Numbered from the stretch's first letter, positions 20,138 through 30,902 are shown. The stretch is DNA of 64,000 nucleotides from Mycosarcoma maydis (GCF_000328475.2 NC_026485.1:620001-684000); one strand, 5' to 3'. A program made the numbers and translations. The notes: generated by a model not told the origin, from the letters alone.

Positions 20138-21050
20138 TCACCGACGTTTGAGCGCAGCAAATCGTGCTTCTAGCGAATCGTACTCTTCCTTGTCCGTCTT
20201 TTTGCGTGGTGGCGCCGAATCCTGCAGTCTTGGCTTGTCTTGTGTGTCGCCTGCTGCTCCATCCGCCTTTGCAGCTTTCGTTGTCGTTGTCGCTGTCGCT
20301 GTCGCTGTCGCTTTGCTGGTCTCTTTCTCCGTCTTCAATTTATCTCCATTATCGTTTGTCACCTTTTCCTGATCCAAGTCTGCCTGCTCCTCTGCTTCGT
20401 TTGCTTCCTCGACCTCCTTGACCTTTGTTTCAGGCAAGAGAGGCGATGAAAATGGCACATCGTACGCCTTGCAGATCTCAAGTATATACAGATCTACCAG
20501 CTTGGCATCCGGTGTCTCGACAATTAACTTGCTCATCACGCGTTCTGGCACGCATCCATCCTTGTTATCCATGACGTCTTGAGCGAACTCTCTGCCGAAC
20601 TTTGCCATGAGCATCTCGCGTAGTACATGCAGCTCTTTCAGCTCGGTACGCGGTGCAGCGTGGATGATGGCGCAAAGTGCTGGCAATATGGTGACATCCG
20701 GTTCGCGCGTGAATAGATCGAGCAGGGCGAAGCGTGCGAGCAGCGTTTCAGCGTAGAGCTCCATGAGTTCGAGCAGTTCGAGATGGATGTCTTCTGAGAT
20801 GATGCCTTCTGTTTTGATACGCGCAGTTTCGAGTTTCCCCTTTTCGATGAGGACAGAGATGTCCCGCCTTGCTTGCTTGGCCATGGCTTCCTGTAGAGCA
20901 GAACAGGATTCGTCAGTGTCACATATTGAGGGCAAAGTATGTGCCAATCAAGCATTGCAAGAGACCGACCTTTTTCTCTTGGAGCATCTTACACCGTTGA
21001 ATGGTGAGCTTGAGCTGCACTTTCGTGCGAGCTCCATTGTAGGGAACCAT
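20138..21050 (-). CDS. IST1: IST1, ESCRT-III-associated regulator of Vps4 (two exons)
   Basis: ESCRT-III-related protein that binds Did2/Chmp1 and modulates Vps4 in multivesicular-body sorting. The main exon is 20138-20890; its in-frame Met at 20947 lies in intron sequence. I place exon 1 at 20970-21050 (ATG at 21050), encoding MVPYNGARTKVQLKLTIQRC and continuing to LQEKK. It is joined across a 79-nt intron (20891-20969, GTCGGT...CTACAG) to EAMAKQARRDISVLIEKGKL. This restores the conserved basic first helix of the IST1 domain, giving about 277 aa. The domain continues with RIKTEGIISEDIHLELLELM and ends near VDLYILEICKAYDVPF. The tail is Lys/Glu/Thr-rich with an AT repeat. The donor GTCGGT is non-consensus, so the exact junction is slightly uncertain. 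Confidence 0.92.
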
Positions 21051-21531
21051 CGCGTGGTAGAAGTGTTGAAGCTGATGTCGACGACACAGGAGGAGGGTGA
21101 TAGGGAAGAAGCTGGAGAAGAACCCGGCATGGATCTGGAGGCTGAAGGATTTCGGCTGTGGGCCAAAGCGTCGCCGGGCAATTGGCCGAGCGTCTCTCGT
21201 TTTATGTTTCAGGCACGAGGTCACAGCCGTGAGCGTCTATGGGTATATATCAAGAGTGTTAGAGCATCATGTTCCCGATTCCAACTTACATCTGCAGATC
21301 GATGCGATAGACGCGTCCCTTTGGTGCGACGCCACTTTACTCGTTGGACGAGCGCCAGAAGCGTAACAAACGCGACTGCGAGTAACACAAACGTGAAACT
21401 CTCGAGTCGACTTTGCGCGATACTCAGCTGTCGTGCTCGACTTTGACCACTGTTCGCTGCTCGACCATCTTGGATCAGAACTTCTACTTTCATTCTTAGC
21501 GGACTGTTGACAGACTGGAAATTCTCGAAAG
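21051..21531. promoter_or_regulatory. Divergent promoter region, IST1 and PRI1
   Basis: The 481 bp between the two divergent starts contains no supported gene. Both promoters are expected here; no specific factor site can be named. Confidence 0.4.
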
Positions 21532-23010
21532 ATGGCTTCTGCTGCTGTCATGCCACCTTCCTCGGCGCTGCCGGCCGCACGCCCTCCACCGCCTGACATG
21601 GACTTGGACGATGACCTTCCGGACAACGCCTTCACCTCGATTGACGAGCGAGCAATTGAAATTCGTGACTCGTCGGACCCCATGTCGATGCTCAGCTTCT
21701 ACCGAAGACTCTTTCCATGGAAGCAGCTCTTCTCCTGGCTGAACCACGATTTGGCCCACATGGCTGCCACCAAATGTTTCACCCATCGCGAGTTTGCGTT
21801 CACACTCCAGAATGAAGCTTACCTGCGCTACAACTCCTTCTCCTCGGCTGACGAGCTCAAGAAGGAAGTGTGCCGTCTCAACCCGGCGCGTTTTGAGATC
21901 GGTCCCGTCTACACCGCCAAGCCCAAGGATCGCAAGACTGTCCAAAAGGCATCCTTCAAGCCGGTGCAGCGCGAATTGGTGTTCGATATCGACATGACCG
22001 ACTACGACGAGGTGCGAACCTGTTGTTCGGGAAAGGGAATCTGCAAGCGTTGTTGGGCATTCATTGCTGTGGCGGTGCAAGTGCTCGACGAGGCGCTGAG
22101 GCAAGACTTTGGTTTCAAGCATCTGCTCTGGGTCTACTCGGGTCGACGTGGCATTCACTGCTGGATCTCGGACAAGGAGGCATTTCAACTTGCCGACGAT
22201 GCACGAAAGGCGATCGTCGGCTGGCTTGAGGTGATCAAGGGTGGTGCCAATCAGGTCAAGAAGGTTGATGCTGGCTGGATGGGAGGCGCTGGAGGAAGGA
22301 GTCTGCACCCGAGCTTGCGACGTGCCATCGGAGGAGAGGGTAACGAGAGTGGACCTTTGAAACTTGCGTTTGTCGACACGGTGCTCAAGGACCAAGATTG
22401 CTTCCGCTCGCCTGAAAAGTGGAACATTTTGCTACAATTGCTTCCATCTTCGGAAGTCGAGGCAATCGCAAAGCTTCGCTCCAAGTGGGAACGCTCTCCC
22501 AATCGATCCAGTCTGGAAAAATGGCAGGACGTCATGGAATGTGCGCAAAGAGCAGGCGAGTACAAGAGCGAACGTATTTGGCGTCCTTGTCTCGAAGACA
22601 TCATTCTGCAGTACACGTATCCACGTATCGATGCAGAAGTATCCAAGCACCTGAATCACTTGCTCAAGTCGCCCTTTGTCGTGCACCCGGCCACCGGCAG
22701 GGTGTGCGTACCGCTCGAGCCATCCAAGGTGTTTGATTTCGACCCTGAAAACGGTTGTCCCACAGTAGCACAGCTGCTCCGAGAGTTGAACGCATACGAG
22801 GTCACGCACAAGCAGGCATCGCAAGCCGTCAAGAGCAACTACAAGAACGAAGCCCATCCGGCAGCAGCTGCTGACAATGTCAAGCAAGACTGGGAAAAGA
22901 CGAGCTTGCGACCCTATGTGCAGCGCTTTGAAAAGCACTGCAATGCAATCGCCAAAGAGACGCGTGCGCTGAGAAGAGCGCAACAGGAACAGAATGCTAC
23001 CGACTTCTAG
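21532..23010 (+). CDS. PRI1: DNA primase small catalytic subunit (PriS/p48)
   Basis: Catalytic subunit of the DNA polymerase alpha-primase complex, which makes RNA primers. It is 492 aa, slightly longer than the yeast and human proteins. The N-terminal half carries the catalytic acidic motif VFDIDMTDYDEV (near residue 150). It is followed by the zinc-binding CCSGKGICKRCW and, further on, the nucleotide-binding GRRGIHCWISD. HKQASQAVKSNYKN and the C-terminal helix DWEKTSLRPYVQRFEKHCNA match the family end. The start at 21532 opens with MASAAVMPPSSALPAARPPP, a short disordered extension before the core. Intronless. Assignment is secure. Confidence 0.97.
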   Translation: MASAAVMPPSSALPAARPPPPDMDLDDDLPDNAFTSIDERAIEIRDSSDPMSMLSFYRRLFPWKQLFSWLNHDLAHMAATKCFTHREFAFTLQNEAYLRYNSFSSADELKKEVCRLNPARFEIGPVYTAKPKDRKTVQKASFKPVQRELVFDIDMTDYDEVRTCCSGKGICKRCWAFIAVAVQVLDEALRQDFGFKHLLWVYSGRRGIHCWISDKEAFQLADDARKAIVGWLEVIKGGANQVKKVDAGWMGGAGGRSLHPSLRRAIGGEGNESGPLKLAFVDTVLKDQDCFRSPEKWNILLQLLPSSEVEAIAKLRSKWERSPNRSSLEKWQDVMECAQRAGEYKSERIWRPCLEDIILQYTYPRIDAEVSKHLNHLLKSPFVVHPATGRVCVPLEPSKVFDFDPENGCPTVAQLLRELNAYEVTHKQASQAVKSNYKNEAHPAAAADNVKQDWEKTSLRPYVQRFEKHCNAIAKETRALRRAQQEQNATDF

Positions 23011-23879
23011 GTGGCGCACACTCGACGTCGGTCGGTCCTTTCAAAGATGGGCCGTTGCCCGTCTTTTATACCCTGCCATCCCAACACAACTCACGCTGGC
23101 GTCTCAATTTGTATCATTCTTCAATGTCGCTTTTCGTCGAATGCATCCGCTTGTTTGTGAAGGGCAGAGAGGTGTCGAGGTTCGACGAGGCTATGATTGA
23201 AGATGCAGGATCAAAGTGCAATCGTAAATGGCAATGCGGGACGCAGGTAGAAAAATGAGTTCAGAGATCAACACACACTCACCACTTTCACGATTCACGT
23301 CTTTGAACATGAACAGCCGCAAAACGTGCAACACGAAAGAAGCGCGTTCAGTTTCAGCATTTCATCCACACTCGTGACTCTATTCGAGAAGTCTCTTTAC
23401 CTCGTCATCTGCTCTCCTTTCATCTGACCACCTAACGCCAAACACATCAACACGCCTCATCGTGCCCAGTCCCTTGATCGCGGCGGCATGCGTTGAACAC
23501 CTGCAAAAGACACACGAGGCGTTGTCCCCAATCTGGCCCTCTAGGAGAAACACATGCCGTTCGTTTCTGTTTCCGCACGGCCTTCATACCTTACGTCACC
23601 CTCCTTGGACTCTGTAGTAGCCTTCATACCTTACGTCACCCTCCTTGGACTCTGTAGTACGCCTCGTACCATCTAGTACCAGGGACCCATACGTTATCGC
23701 TAGTCACGCTTCGCGGCCAACCTTTCCTGCTCACGCACCACCTCCACATCCTTCAAGCAGTCAGCTGGATCACGCGCTGCTTCGGCGCGAAACTTTCGAC
23801 GAAACAATCGGGTCAGTAGGGGCGCAGCATCTCTTCGGACTTTGACGCGCCTCGCTGCTGAATTTGTCCACTGCCCACC
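23011..23879. other. Region between PRI1 and the Clr2-like gene, including its unresolved 5' part
   Basis: The first exon of the downstream gene probably lies here, since the main reading frame lacks an upstream ATG. An ATG at 23554 opens a frame interrupted by the 40-bp tandem duplication. A single heptamer motif occurs near 23288. No other gene is supported. Confidence 0.5.
23580..23659. repeat. Perfect 40-bp tandem duplication
   Basis: Bases 23580-23619 and 23620-23659 are identical (starting GCCTTCATACCTTACGTCAC, ending CTCTGTAGTA). Because 40 is not a multiple of three, the second copy shifts the frame that starts at ATG 23554. The lack of divergence suggests a recent event or an assembly artefact. 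Confidence 0.95.
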
Positions 23880-26420
23880 GTGTTGTCAGAACAGGAAGTG
23901 GCTCAGGACGAGACCATCTTCCGTCCAGATGGTTTCATCCAGTTTCCACGCTCGGATGGTGATCCAAACTACGGCCCGCCCAATACCCAGGTCCCTCTGG
24001 AGACGGACTTGGAGGTCGACTACCACCATGTCTTTCGGCGCGACGACAGGAGGCACCGCACCTGGCGTGAAGCACTGGGCGAAGGCCTCGCGCGCTATTT
24101 CAAGCTCGACAAACTAACCCAGTCCAAGGTTAAATGGAAGCTGTATGACTTTCCTGAAAACTACGTCTTCGCCGAGCACCGCAAAGGTCCTACATCGCAA
24201 CTACGCACCGACACTCACCTCTTTGGAAGTCAAGGGTGTTGCTTCCGTTCGACGAAAGAAGTTCTAGGCCACTTTATCTGGCTTTTGCTCGACCCGGATA
24301 TGAATCCTGCTAATTGTCGGTGCATATACTGCCCAAAAAGCCAAAGTGTCTCTACTGGAGGCAACCGTTCGCCTGCCATAGCAGGCGTCAAGCGAAAGGA
24401 CGAGCCCACCAGCGCATCGAGCTCAGCTAATGCAGATCGTCGTAGAAAAAAGTCACATAATGCAGATGTCGCCGAAGTGCCGGCGCACACCTCGATTACT
24501 GTACGCGGCGTCGAAATAGATCGGCTCGAACCTGGACTTGCCATCGTGTCCGTGCCTCAGCGTGATCTGGAGACAATGCGTCCACTCAATCGCGGCGAAA
24601 AGGAGCGCTTTCGGGTAGGCGAGGTGGCATGGTGCATGCTGAGTGAACCCGTCGTCGATCCTACCTGCCCAGGGCGACAGATCGAGATCTGGCCTGTAGT
24701 CATCTTGGACTCCGCTGTCCAAGTTACGACCATGCCCGGATATGATACAGACAACAATAACAAGCAAAGGACACGTGCCAGATCGCCGCTGGCACAGAGC
24801 GGTGTTGGCTCTGTAAACCAGTCGATGGCGTACCAGGTCACCTTTTTCGGCACCACGGAAAAGGCCAAGGTGCCTGAGGCTTCATTGATGCCATACCTGA
24901 TCGGATTCATCCCGGAGGATCTGGTCAACAGCGACTTGGGCACGCGCCAAGACCATCTATGGCTGTTTCAGGACGACGAGTACCCGCATCTGAATCTGTC
25001 GAGGCAACCCAACGTCGCGGCTCCCGAGTTTACAAAAGCGATCGTTGCATGGGGGTTTGCGGTCGAGGCGGTGGCGATACTGCGCAATCTGTATAATGTG
25101 ACGGATGCGTATTCAGTGTCGGAAACCCCGCAGGGTAAAGCGCGGGATCTAGGCGCCTCCGCGGCTGAAAGAGATAATCAGCTAGCGAGCGGGATGCGCT
25201 ATTACCAAGGCATTTACTTTGGGCTGGAGAGGCTATGGGTTGGTGATGTAGTGCGACTCCGATTGTCTCGAAGTGATATCAAGAAGCTGCAGCAGCAGCT
25301 CAACGCTGTACTGGCAGCCGAGGCGCAATCTGATGCAAGCGATGCCAAAGCGATCCTTCTCGACGAAGCAGGCTCGTACGCGCTGCAACTCGGAGCGATC
25401 TACGAAGATCCGCAGGCGCCCAAGACGGTGCGTGTATCGGGCGAGATATACCAGATCATGGCGCAGGCCAAGTACGCTGCGCTTACGACAGACATTGAGG
25501 CAAGAAATAAGCGGCGCGAGGCGGATGACGGCCGAGATGCTGCGGCTCGTCAAGAAGAAGCCAGGAAGCTGGAAGCGAGACTCCCCAAGTCAAGCGTTCT
25601 GACGGGCAGTCCTGGATTCCCTCCCATTCCGCAGGTCCCTGCGGGATTTGTCATGGTTTCGCTCAATGACCGTTTTCAAGCGCGTATTCCACGCGAGGCC
25701 ACGCTCACCCTCGGCCATGTCGCAGGCAGAATGTATCCCTCGCTAGGTATGTATTCGGACATTCCGCGTGTTGCCGAACAGATCAAGCAAAGTCCGAGCA
25801 ACAAAAAGCTGGCCGCAGATGAAGACACGCAGGTGGGGCTTAGAGCCAGGTTGAGCGTCGCCGGTCTACTGTCAGGATGCGTCAAGGCGATGAAAGCTAG
25901 CAGTGTACATACATGGACTCGAACGGCAAGCTTTAAGGGTGCACTAGCGTTGGCGAGGAAGAGGTTGGATAGCATCCTTTCGAGCGAGTCTGGTCATCTG
26001 GATACGGAGGAGACGGTGGCTGCTTCGCTCGTAAAGTCTCCTACAGAAGACAGTAGCACATCAGCATCAGCAGCAGCAGCAGCGGCGGCGGCGGTGTCGA
26101 TGTCGGCGGAAACAGTAGTGGCGCCCCCCAGAAACGACACAGAAGCACCTAATGTTGCAGCACTGCACATGCAACCAGCACCAGCACCAGCACCAGCACC
26201 AGCACCAGTCACCACGAGCGCGCAACAAGAGGTCTCAACAGCGACAACAGCAGCAACAACATCGATAGAAGCGACTGCAGACGTGCAGGTGTCTCCGGTT
26301 TCCGAAGACACACGGCCGCTTCTACCAGGCTGGCAAGCACGGAAGTCGAGAAATTTGGGCATGTACTACTATGTTCATACCGCGACCAAGAAGACGCAGT
26401 GGGAGAGGCCTACGTTGTAA
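23880..26420 (+). CDS. Clr2-like transcriptional silencing protein with C-terminal WW domain (5' exon missing)
   Basis: The open frame encodes about 846 aa. Near residues 110-155, HLFGSQGCCFRSTKEVLGHF followed by CRCIYC matches the N-terminal domain of fission-yeast cryptic loci regulator 2 (SHREC silencing complex). A later segment with GLERLWVGDVVRLRL and VRVSGEIYQI resembles the BAH-like part of Clr2. Poly-Ala and Ala-Pro repeats (about 715-775) lead to a terminal WW domain: LLPGWQARKSRNLGMYYYVH to WERPTL, with both Trp residues and the Tyr-Tyr pair. There is no ATG between the preceding in-frame stop and residue 142. The N-terminus must therefore be spliced from upstream, probably from near 23554-23816, using an acceptor at about 23887 or 23894. 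Probable nuclear chromatin function; the WW partner is unknown. Confidence 0.75.
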   Translation: MLSEQEVAQDETIFRPDGFIQFPRSDGDPNYGPPNTQVPLETDLEVDYHHVFRRDDRRHRTWREALGEGLARYFKLDKLTQSKVKWKLYDFPENYVFAEHRKGPTSQLRTDTHLFGSQGCCFRSTKEVLGHFIWLLLDPDMNPANCRCIYCPKSQSVSTGGNRSPAIAGVKRKDEPTSASSSANADRRRKKSHNADVAEVPAHTSITVRGVEIDRLEPGLAIVSVPQRDLETMRPLNRGEKERFRVGEVAWCMLSEPVVDPTCPGRQIEIWPVVILDSAVQVTTMPGYDTDNNNKQRTRARSPLAQSGVGSVNQSMAYQVTFFGTTEKAKVPEASLMPYLIGFIPEDLVNSDLGTRQDHLWLFQDDEYPHLNLSRQPNVAAPEFTKAIVAWGFAVEAVAILRNLYNVTDAYSVSETPQGKARDLGASAAERDNQLASGMRYYQGIYFGLERLWVGDVVRLRLSRSDIKKLQQQLNAVLAAEAQSDASDAKAILLDEAGSYALQLGAIYEDPQAPKTVRVSGEIYQIMAQAKYAALTTDIEARNKRREADDGRDAAARQEEARKLEARLPKSSVLTGSPGFPPIPQVPAGFVMVSLNDRFQARIPREATLTLGHVAGRMYPSLGMYSDIPRVAEQIKQSPSNKKLAADEDTQVGLRARLSVAGLLSGCVKAMKASSVHTWTRTASFKGALALARKRLDSILSSESGHLDTEETVAASLVKSPTEDSSTSASAAAAAAAAVSMSAETVVAPPRNDTEAPNVAALHMQPAPAPAPAPAPVTTSAQQEVSTATTAATTSIEATADVQVSPVSEDTRPLLPGWQARKSRNLGMYYYVHTATKKTQWERPTL

Positions 26421-27708
26421 TCCACTGCTCTGAAACGCGCTTTACGAACACGAACAAAGCATGCGCCTTTTGTATACGTCTGTCTTGCCATGGAATGAAC
26501 GGCGTCACTGCGTCACTGCAACGGACGAATGAGCCTTGACAGGGTAGAGCTCTTCGCTGCGAGTGATCGTACTTGTGATGCGAAGCCTAAGGCTAACATC
26601 GGGGGAGCACGATAATTGCCCGATTCGTAATTGCCAGCAACTCACGACTTCGATTCGTGATTTTCGTGATTCTTGGTTGTCCGGTTGCTGAGTCGGCACA
26701 AGAATTCCGTTTGCTTTCGTGTTTCGCTCGTTTTTCCTGTTGTTGTTCGTGATTTCACGAGTCCTGAACTCACGACTTGATCGTTTTTGGTGGTGCCTGC
26801 TGAAGGACGGCTAACACACCGAAAACATTCACGATTAAACAAAACCAACAAATCTGTGACTGCATAAATTAAGAGAGACGAAATTCACGATTGTGGCCAC
26901 CTCGACAACCAGGCGACGCTTCAGCCAACCGAGATGAGACACAATCGTGAATTGTGAATGCCAATGTTACTTGGTTCTTTCTCCTTATCACGCTTCACCA
27001 CATACGTGCGACTTACGAGCTTCGGTTCTTGCTACAAGGGTGTACCTCCAACGATCAGCAACCGGGGCTATTGAAGGCTATCGTTTCTTGCGCGGCAAGA
27101 CGATCGACATCCGTGTTCAGCGCAACCCTTATTTGCTTGCAGTGGACAGTCAACAAGCGATCTTCTGTCATCGTAAAGGTAGCTCCGTCAGAGCAAGCAG
27201 ACACCAGAGCAAGCGCTCATCAACAGAACGTATAGCGTAAACAACACCTTCGCAGAGCGTGAACGAGTACGCCTGCCATCGGCATTTGACGATCCTACCT
27301 GCTTCCCGCTCCGTTGCATTATCACCTCTAACTTGAGGCTTTTACACTCACTCATCCACCATTGAGCGTTTGGTGCTCGGTGACAGTTCGCTACAGTTCT
27401 CACGGCACACGTTTGATCTCTCATCCATCTCTCGACCGCGCGTGTTTGGCTACCGCAAGATATACCCATAGCGATCCCCTTCTAGCACCTACTGAGCAGC
27501 TACGATCGGCATCAGTATCATACATCGACCCATTGGTCAAACGTCTCGCCTTTCAGAGAAAGGCAAGCGTGAATTCGTAAGCTGAAACGCAGCAGGCCAA
27601 TATAGCCAATTCAACACACAGATACCTCTCCAACACACGCCAACGCACCCGGACTCGAAATTCGACGATTGCAACGTTACACTCACGAATACTGCGCTCA
27701 CGATCATA
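26421..27708. other. Intergenic region between the Clr2-like gene and the STRAP-like gene
   Basis: About 1.3 kb without a supported gene. Heptamer-motif variants are frequent between 26630 and 26960 (for example CACGATT, CGTGATT, CACGACT). Two overlapping frames of under 100 codons near 26950-27240 have no recognisable features. Confidence 0.5.
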
Positions 27709-28770
27709 ATGACTTCGGCGCCAGCTCAGAAGGTAAGTATGGGCGCTTCTGTTTCGGCGCTCGCAAGTAAGCATGCTGACTTTGTTGCTCACTCTGGTTG
27801 CCGTATCGCTACGTTTTGACAGTCGGTGCCACTCACGTGCTCTGGCCACACGCGTCCAGTGGTGCACCTCGAATTCTCGGAACTACAAGATGATGGCACC
27901 TACTCGCTGCTGTCGTCGTGCAAAGATGGCAATCCGATGCTTCGCGATTGGCTGGGTGACTGGGTAGGAACTTTCCTCGGCCACAAAGGCGCGGTATGGT
28001 GCGGCAAACTTTCGGGTGGCGATGCGTCGATCGCTGTTACCGGGTCGGCCGACTTTTCAGCCAAAGTATGGGATACGTTCACAGGAGACTGTCTGCACAC
28101 GTTTCCGCACAACCACATTGTGCGTACGGTCGCGATCAACGGGGTGGGTGAGAAAGTGGTGACGGCAGGGCACGAGAAGAAGTTGCGATTGTTCGATCTG
28201 CATCGGCCGGATGCGGAAGCGCTGTTGTTCCGCAAATCGGCCGGAGGCGACTTGGCGCACGATGGGGTGATCAAGAGTTGTGTCTGGCATCGTGGAAGTG
28301 CGGAAAGTAGCGTAGTGAGTGCGGGCGAGGATATGGTGGTTCGATGGTGGGATACACGTTCGTTAGCGCAGGTTTCCGAGATGACGTTCTCGGAACCGAT
28401 CACGTCGATGGAACGAAGCGCGGGAGTTTGGGGCGAGCTGCTGACAGTGACTTCGGGTAAACAGGTGTTTTTCATAGACGCAACGACGCGCGAGGTAAGG
28501 AAAAAACACTCGCTCTCGATCCCGATCAGTTCAGCTTCGCTCCATCCCACACTAGCCGACCGCTTCGTTGCCGGAAGCAGCGCCGACGGCTGGGTGCGCA
28601 TCTTCGACCTGGAATCAGGTCACGAAAGAGAACTCAACAAAGGCCATCATGGTCCTGCACATGCAGTCAGCTATTCCCCAGACGGTGAGCTCGCCGCCAG
28701 CGGCAGCGAAGACGGAACGATCAGATTGTGGCAGACCTGGCCGAGCAAGAAGTATGGCTTGTGGACGTAA
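27709..28770 (+). CDS. STRAP-like WD40 repeat protein (two exons)
   Basis: WD40 beta-propeller protein of about 324 aa, similar to serine/threonine kinase receptor-associated protein/UNRIP, which in animals belongs to the SMN complex. Exon 1 (27709-27732) encodes MTSAPAQK. A 90-nt intron (27733-27822, GTAAGT...TTGACAG) joins to SVPLTCSGHTRPVVHLEFSE, which completes the first blade. Later blades show DGNPMLRDWLGDWVGTFLGH, GSADFSAKVWDTFTGDCLHT, AGEDMVVRWWDTRS and GSEDGTIRLWQTWPSKKYGL. The short exon 1 and phase-0 junction support the start. STRAP-type call is likely from length and blade motifs; a pathway role in this fungus is not shown. Confidence 0.88.
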
Positions 28771-29155
28771 CCTCGGCGCATCGCTTCGTCGCTTACCGAT
28801 CTACGCGCACCACAATCAATTACTTGCACGATTTACACGCGCCAATCACGAATGTGTGAATCGTGAATTGCGTATACCAGCGATGAACTTGTAGCTTGTA
28901 GTGTGTGTCGGGGCTGCACATTTGCTCAGGCTGTGTGCTGTGTGAAGCATGGCTCACGGACGCTGACGCTGACGATGGGTGGACACACGCCGCGACGTGC
29001 TCGGGCCACAGCCGGGCATAAGCTCTACAGGAACAATTGGGCTCACATGTTGCGGCAAAAGCGACAGTCACGGCGGGTGGAAGCATGTAGAAAGCTGAAT
29101 GTCTGAACGCGCATAGACGACGAAACGCAGCTACTGCGGCGGATCTGGGGCGAGA
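28771..29155. other. Intergenic region between STRAP-like and mL38 genes
   Basis: 385 bp between convergent genes. One heptamer-motif pair lies at about 28845-28868. No gene is seen. Confidence 0.5.
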
Positions 29156-30274
29156 CTAGGCGAACCACTTGGAGGCGGTATCGGGGAGCTGCTTGCGCAC
29201 CCTATCGAGGGATGGCGGACTTGTGTACCTGGGCTCTTGCGTGTTGAGCACGGTGGCGTAGATCGTAGAGATGGCATGTGCAGATTGCGGCGTCCATTTG
29301 GCTCTCCAGAAGTGGATCCCCGCCGGAGTGAGCGCTCGACGCTGCGCGAAAGCGGCCACGTCGAAATCGTGGCGTGCGTGCAAACTCGCGTCGTCGGCAG
29401 AGCGCGTGGATTGCTCAAAGAGCACAGTCGTGTATCGATGGTATTGTGTACCTTGTTGTGGGTGTGGAGGAATGTAGTCGACCGCCATGTTGGTAGATAG
29501 ATCGACGATCGGGTCCGTGGTAGCGCTCAGTGCGATATCGGTTTTCAGAGCGAGAAGCGACGTTTTGTAGCTCTGCGTTGGCTCGTCTGGTTGGTCCGGA
29601 TCGACGAGTGCGAGTGTGTACAGTTTCACGTCTTGATGGAACACGTTGACGCTCACCGTTGGCGGATCTACTGTGTCCTTGGGCTCGACAAACACGCCAG
29701 CCAACACATCGCCTCCATCTGATGAATGGTCCGTGTATCCCGAGCCGTGACCAAACGCGACCGAGACGTCGACGAGCGGGGTGATGCCCGCGATTACATC
29801 CGGAAACACGTGCATGAGCGTACATCGTTGCATGAGCTTTGCCAATACACCCGAGTCGTTCCTCCACACGCGTTCGCGCAGATGTCGCAATGCCGGATTC
29901 GAAGCATCGTAGTGCGTGGGTGAAGAAGCCTCGAACGCCGAGACGATCCAAGGGAGGTTGATGAGCGACGCGATTTCGAGCGATTCCTTGAGCTGTGCGC
30001 GTTCCGATGCGGATAACTCGGCATGGTCCGATTCGAGCATCGACATACGCGAGCGCAGCGACTCCGAGTGCGACCGCACAAACGACAGCGCTTCGTCATA
30101 TGCGCCGAGTGTTCCACGCTTGAGGCGTGGTTGCCATGTCGACCACGATTCCGGGGTAGTGCTAGATGTCCGAGACGAGCTCGACGCAGACGAGTTGCGA
30201 GCCGAGTACACGATGTGACGTCTCTGCGAGCCGGCTAGCCGCCTGAAAGCCGCTCGAGAAGCTGATGTCGCCAT
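29156..30274 (-). CDS. MRPL35: Mitochondrial large ribosomal subunit protein mL38 (MRPL35), PEBP fold
   Basis: 372-aa mitoribosomal protein built on a phosphatidylethanolamine-binding protein fold. The N-terminus MATSASRAAFRRLAGSQRRH is Arg/Ser/Ala-rich without acidic residues, a typical presequence. The central region has VSVAFGHGSG and NVFHQDVKLYTLALVDPDQP, the PEBP-like core in which DPDxP is characteristic. YHRYTTVLFEQ and AGIHFWRAKWTPQSAHAIST follow near the C-terminus. Length and motif order match yeast MrpL35/human mL38. Part of the central protuberance of the mitochondrial 54S subunit. Start at the ATG at 30274, intronless. Confidence 0.93.
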   Translation of the reverse strand: MATSASRAAFRRLAGSQRRHIVYSARNSSASSSSRTSSTTPESWSTWQPRLKRGTLGAYDEALSFVRSHSESLRSRMSMLESDHAELSASERAQLKESLEIASLINLPWIVSAFEASSPTHYDASNPALRHLRERVWRNDSGVLAKLMQRCTLMHVFPDVIAGITPLVDVSVAFGHGSGYTDHSSDGGDVLAGVFVEPKDTVDPPTVSVNVFHQDVKLYTLALVDPDQPDEPTQSYKTSLLALKTDIALSATTDPIVDLSTNMAVDYIPPHPQQGTQYHRYTTVLFEQSTRSADDASLHARHDFDVAAFAQRRALTPAGIHFWRAKWTPQSAHAISTIYATVLNTQEPRYTSPPSLDRVRKQLPDTASKWFA

Positions 30275-30902
30275 GTTGGATGTGTACTGTCTTGGTGGAG
30301 AGCAAGATCGTCACAGCCAAATCGATGCGAAACCACCCGACACAGTCACGAGTATTGCTCTCATTCACGATTCGTGATTCGTGATGGGTCTTGGAGCGCA
30401 AAAAAATATCACATCCGCGATCCCACTCGTGACTTTTTCTTGTCTTTGCTTCCAACCGCACGAGACACATTTTTTGAACCCCAACTGGTTCATGACGAGG
30501 TGTAACATCCTGTGTGTTTTTTCCGTGCTCTCACGTGTCGTGCATATTGCACTCGCACTCCGCGGAATTGCCCAGGCTGACGTGATGACGTGAAGCTGGT
30601 GTGGAGGCACAGTCAACACTCGACCATGACAAGCACGACGTACGATCAGTGGCGCGGCTTGGCAAAGACAAATTACGGCAGCTTGAGCGATGCTGTCACA
30701 GACGCGAGTCGCGATGTGAGAGGCTGAGATGCAGCCACGCTGACTCGCTGACGCTGGAACAGCATCCAGCTCAGACCGCATAAGTAGCGCGACAGTTCGT
30801 TTGTTTGCGTGGTTGCTGCTGCTTGTCTACGTCCACGTTTCCGATCGGTCGCGCACTTGGATCGTCCAGCAGTGAGCGCGCCCACGACGCCGACCGACAT
30901 CG
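30275..30902. other. Divergent region between mL38 and the NTF2-like gene
   Basis: Contains heptamer motifs at 30361-30385. An ATG at about 30626 opens a 33-codon frame (MTSTTYDQWRGLAKTNYGSL onwards) followed by a possible donor GTGAGA. It could be a small first exon, but I could not join it convincingly to anything. Confidence 0.35.

Noticed and set aside
20947..20947. Start of IST1 at the first ATG of the main frame
   Set aside because: The encoded leader (MAHTLPSICDTDESCSALQ) is unlike IST1; the sequence is better explained as intron, with a conserved first exon at 20970-21050.
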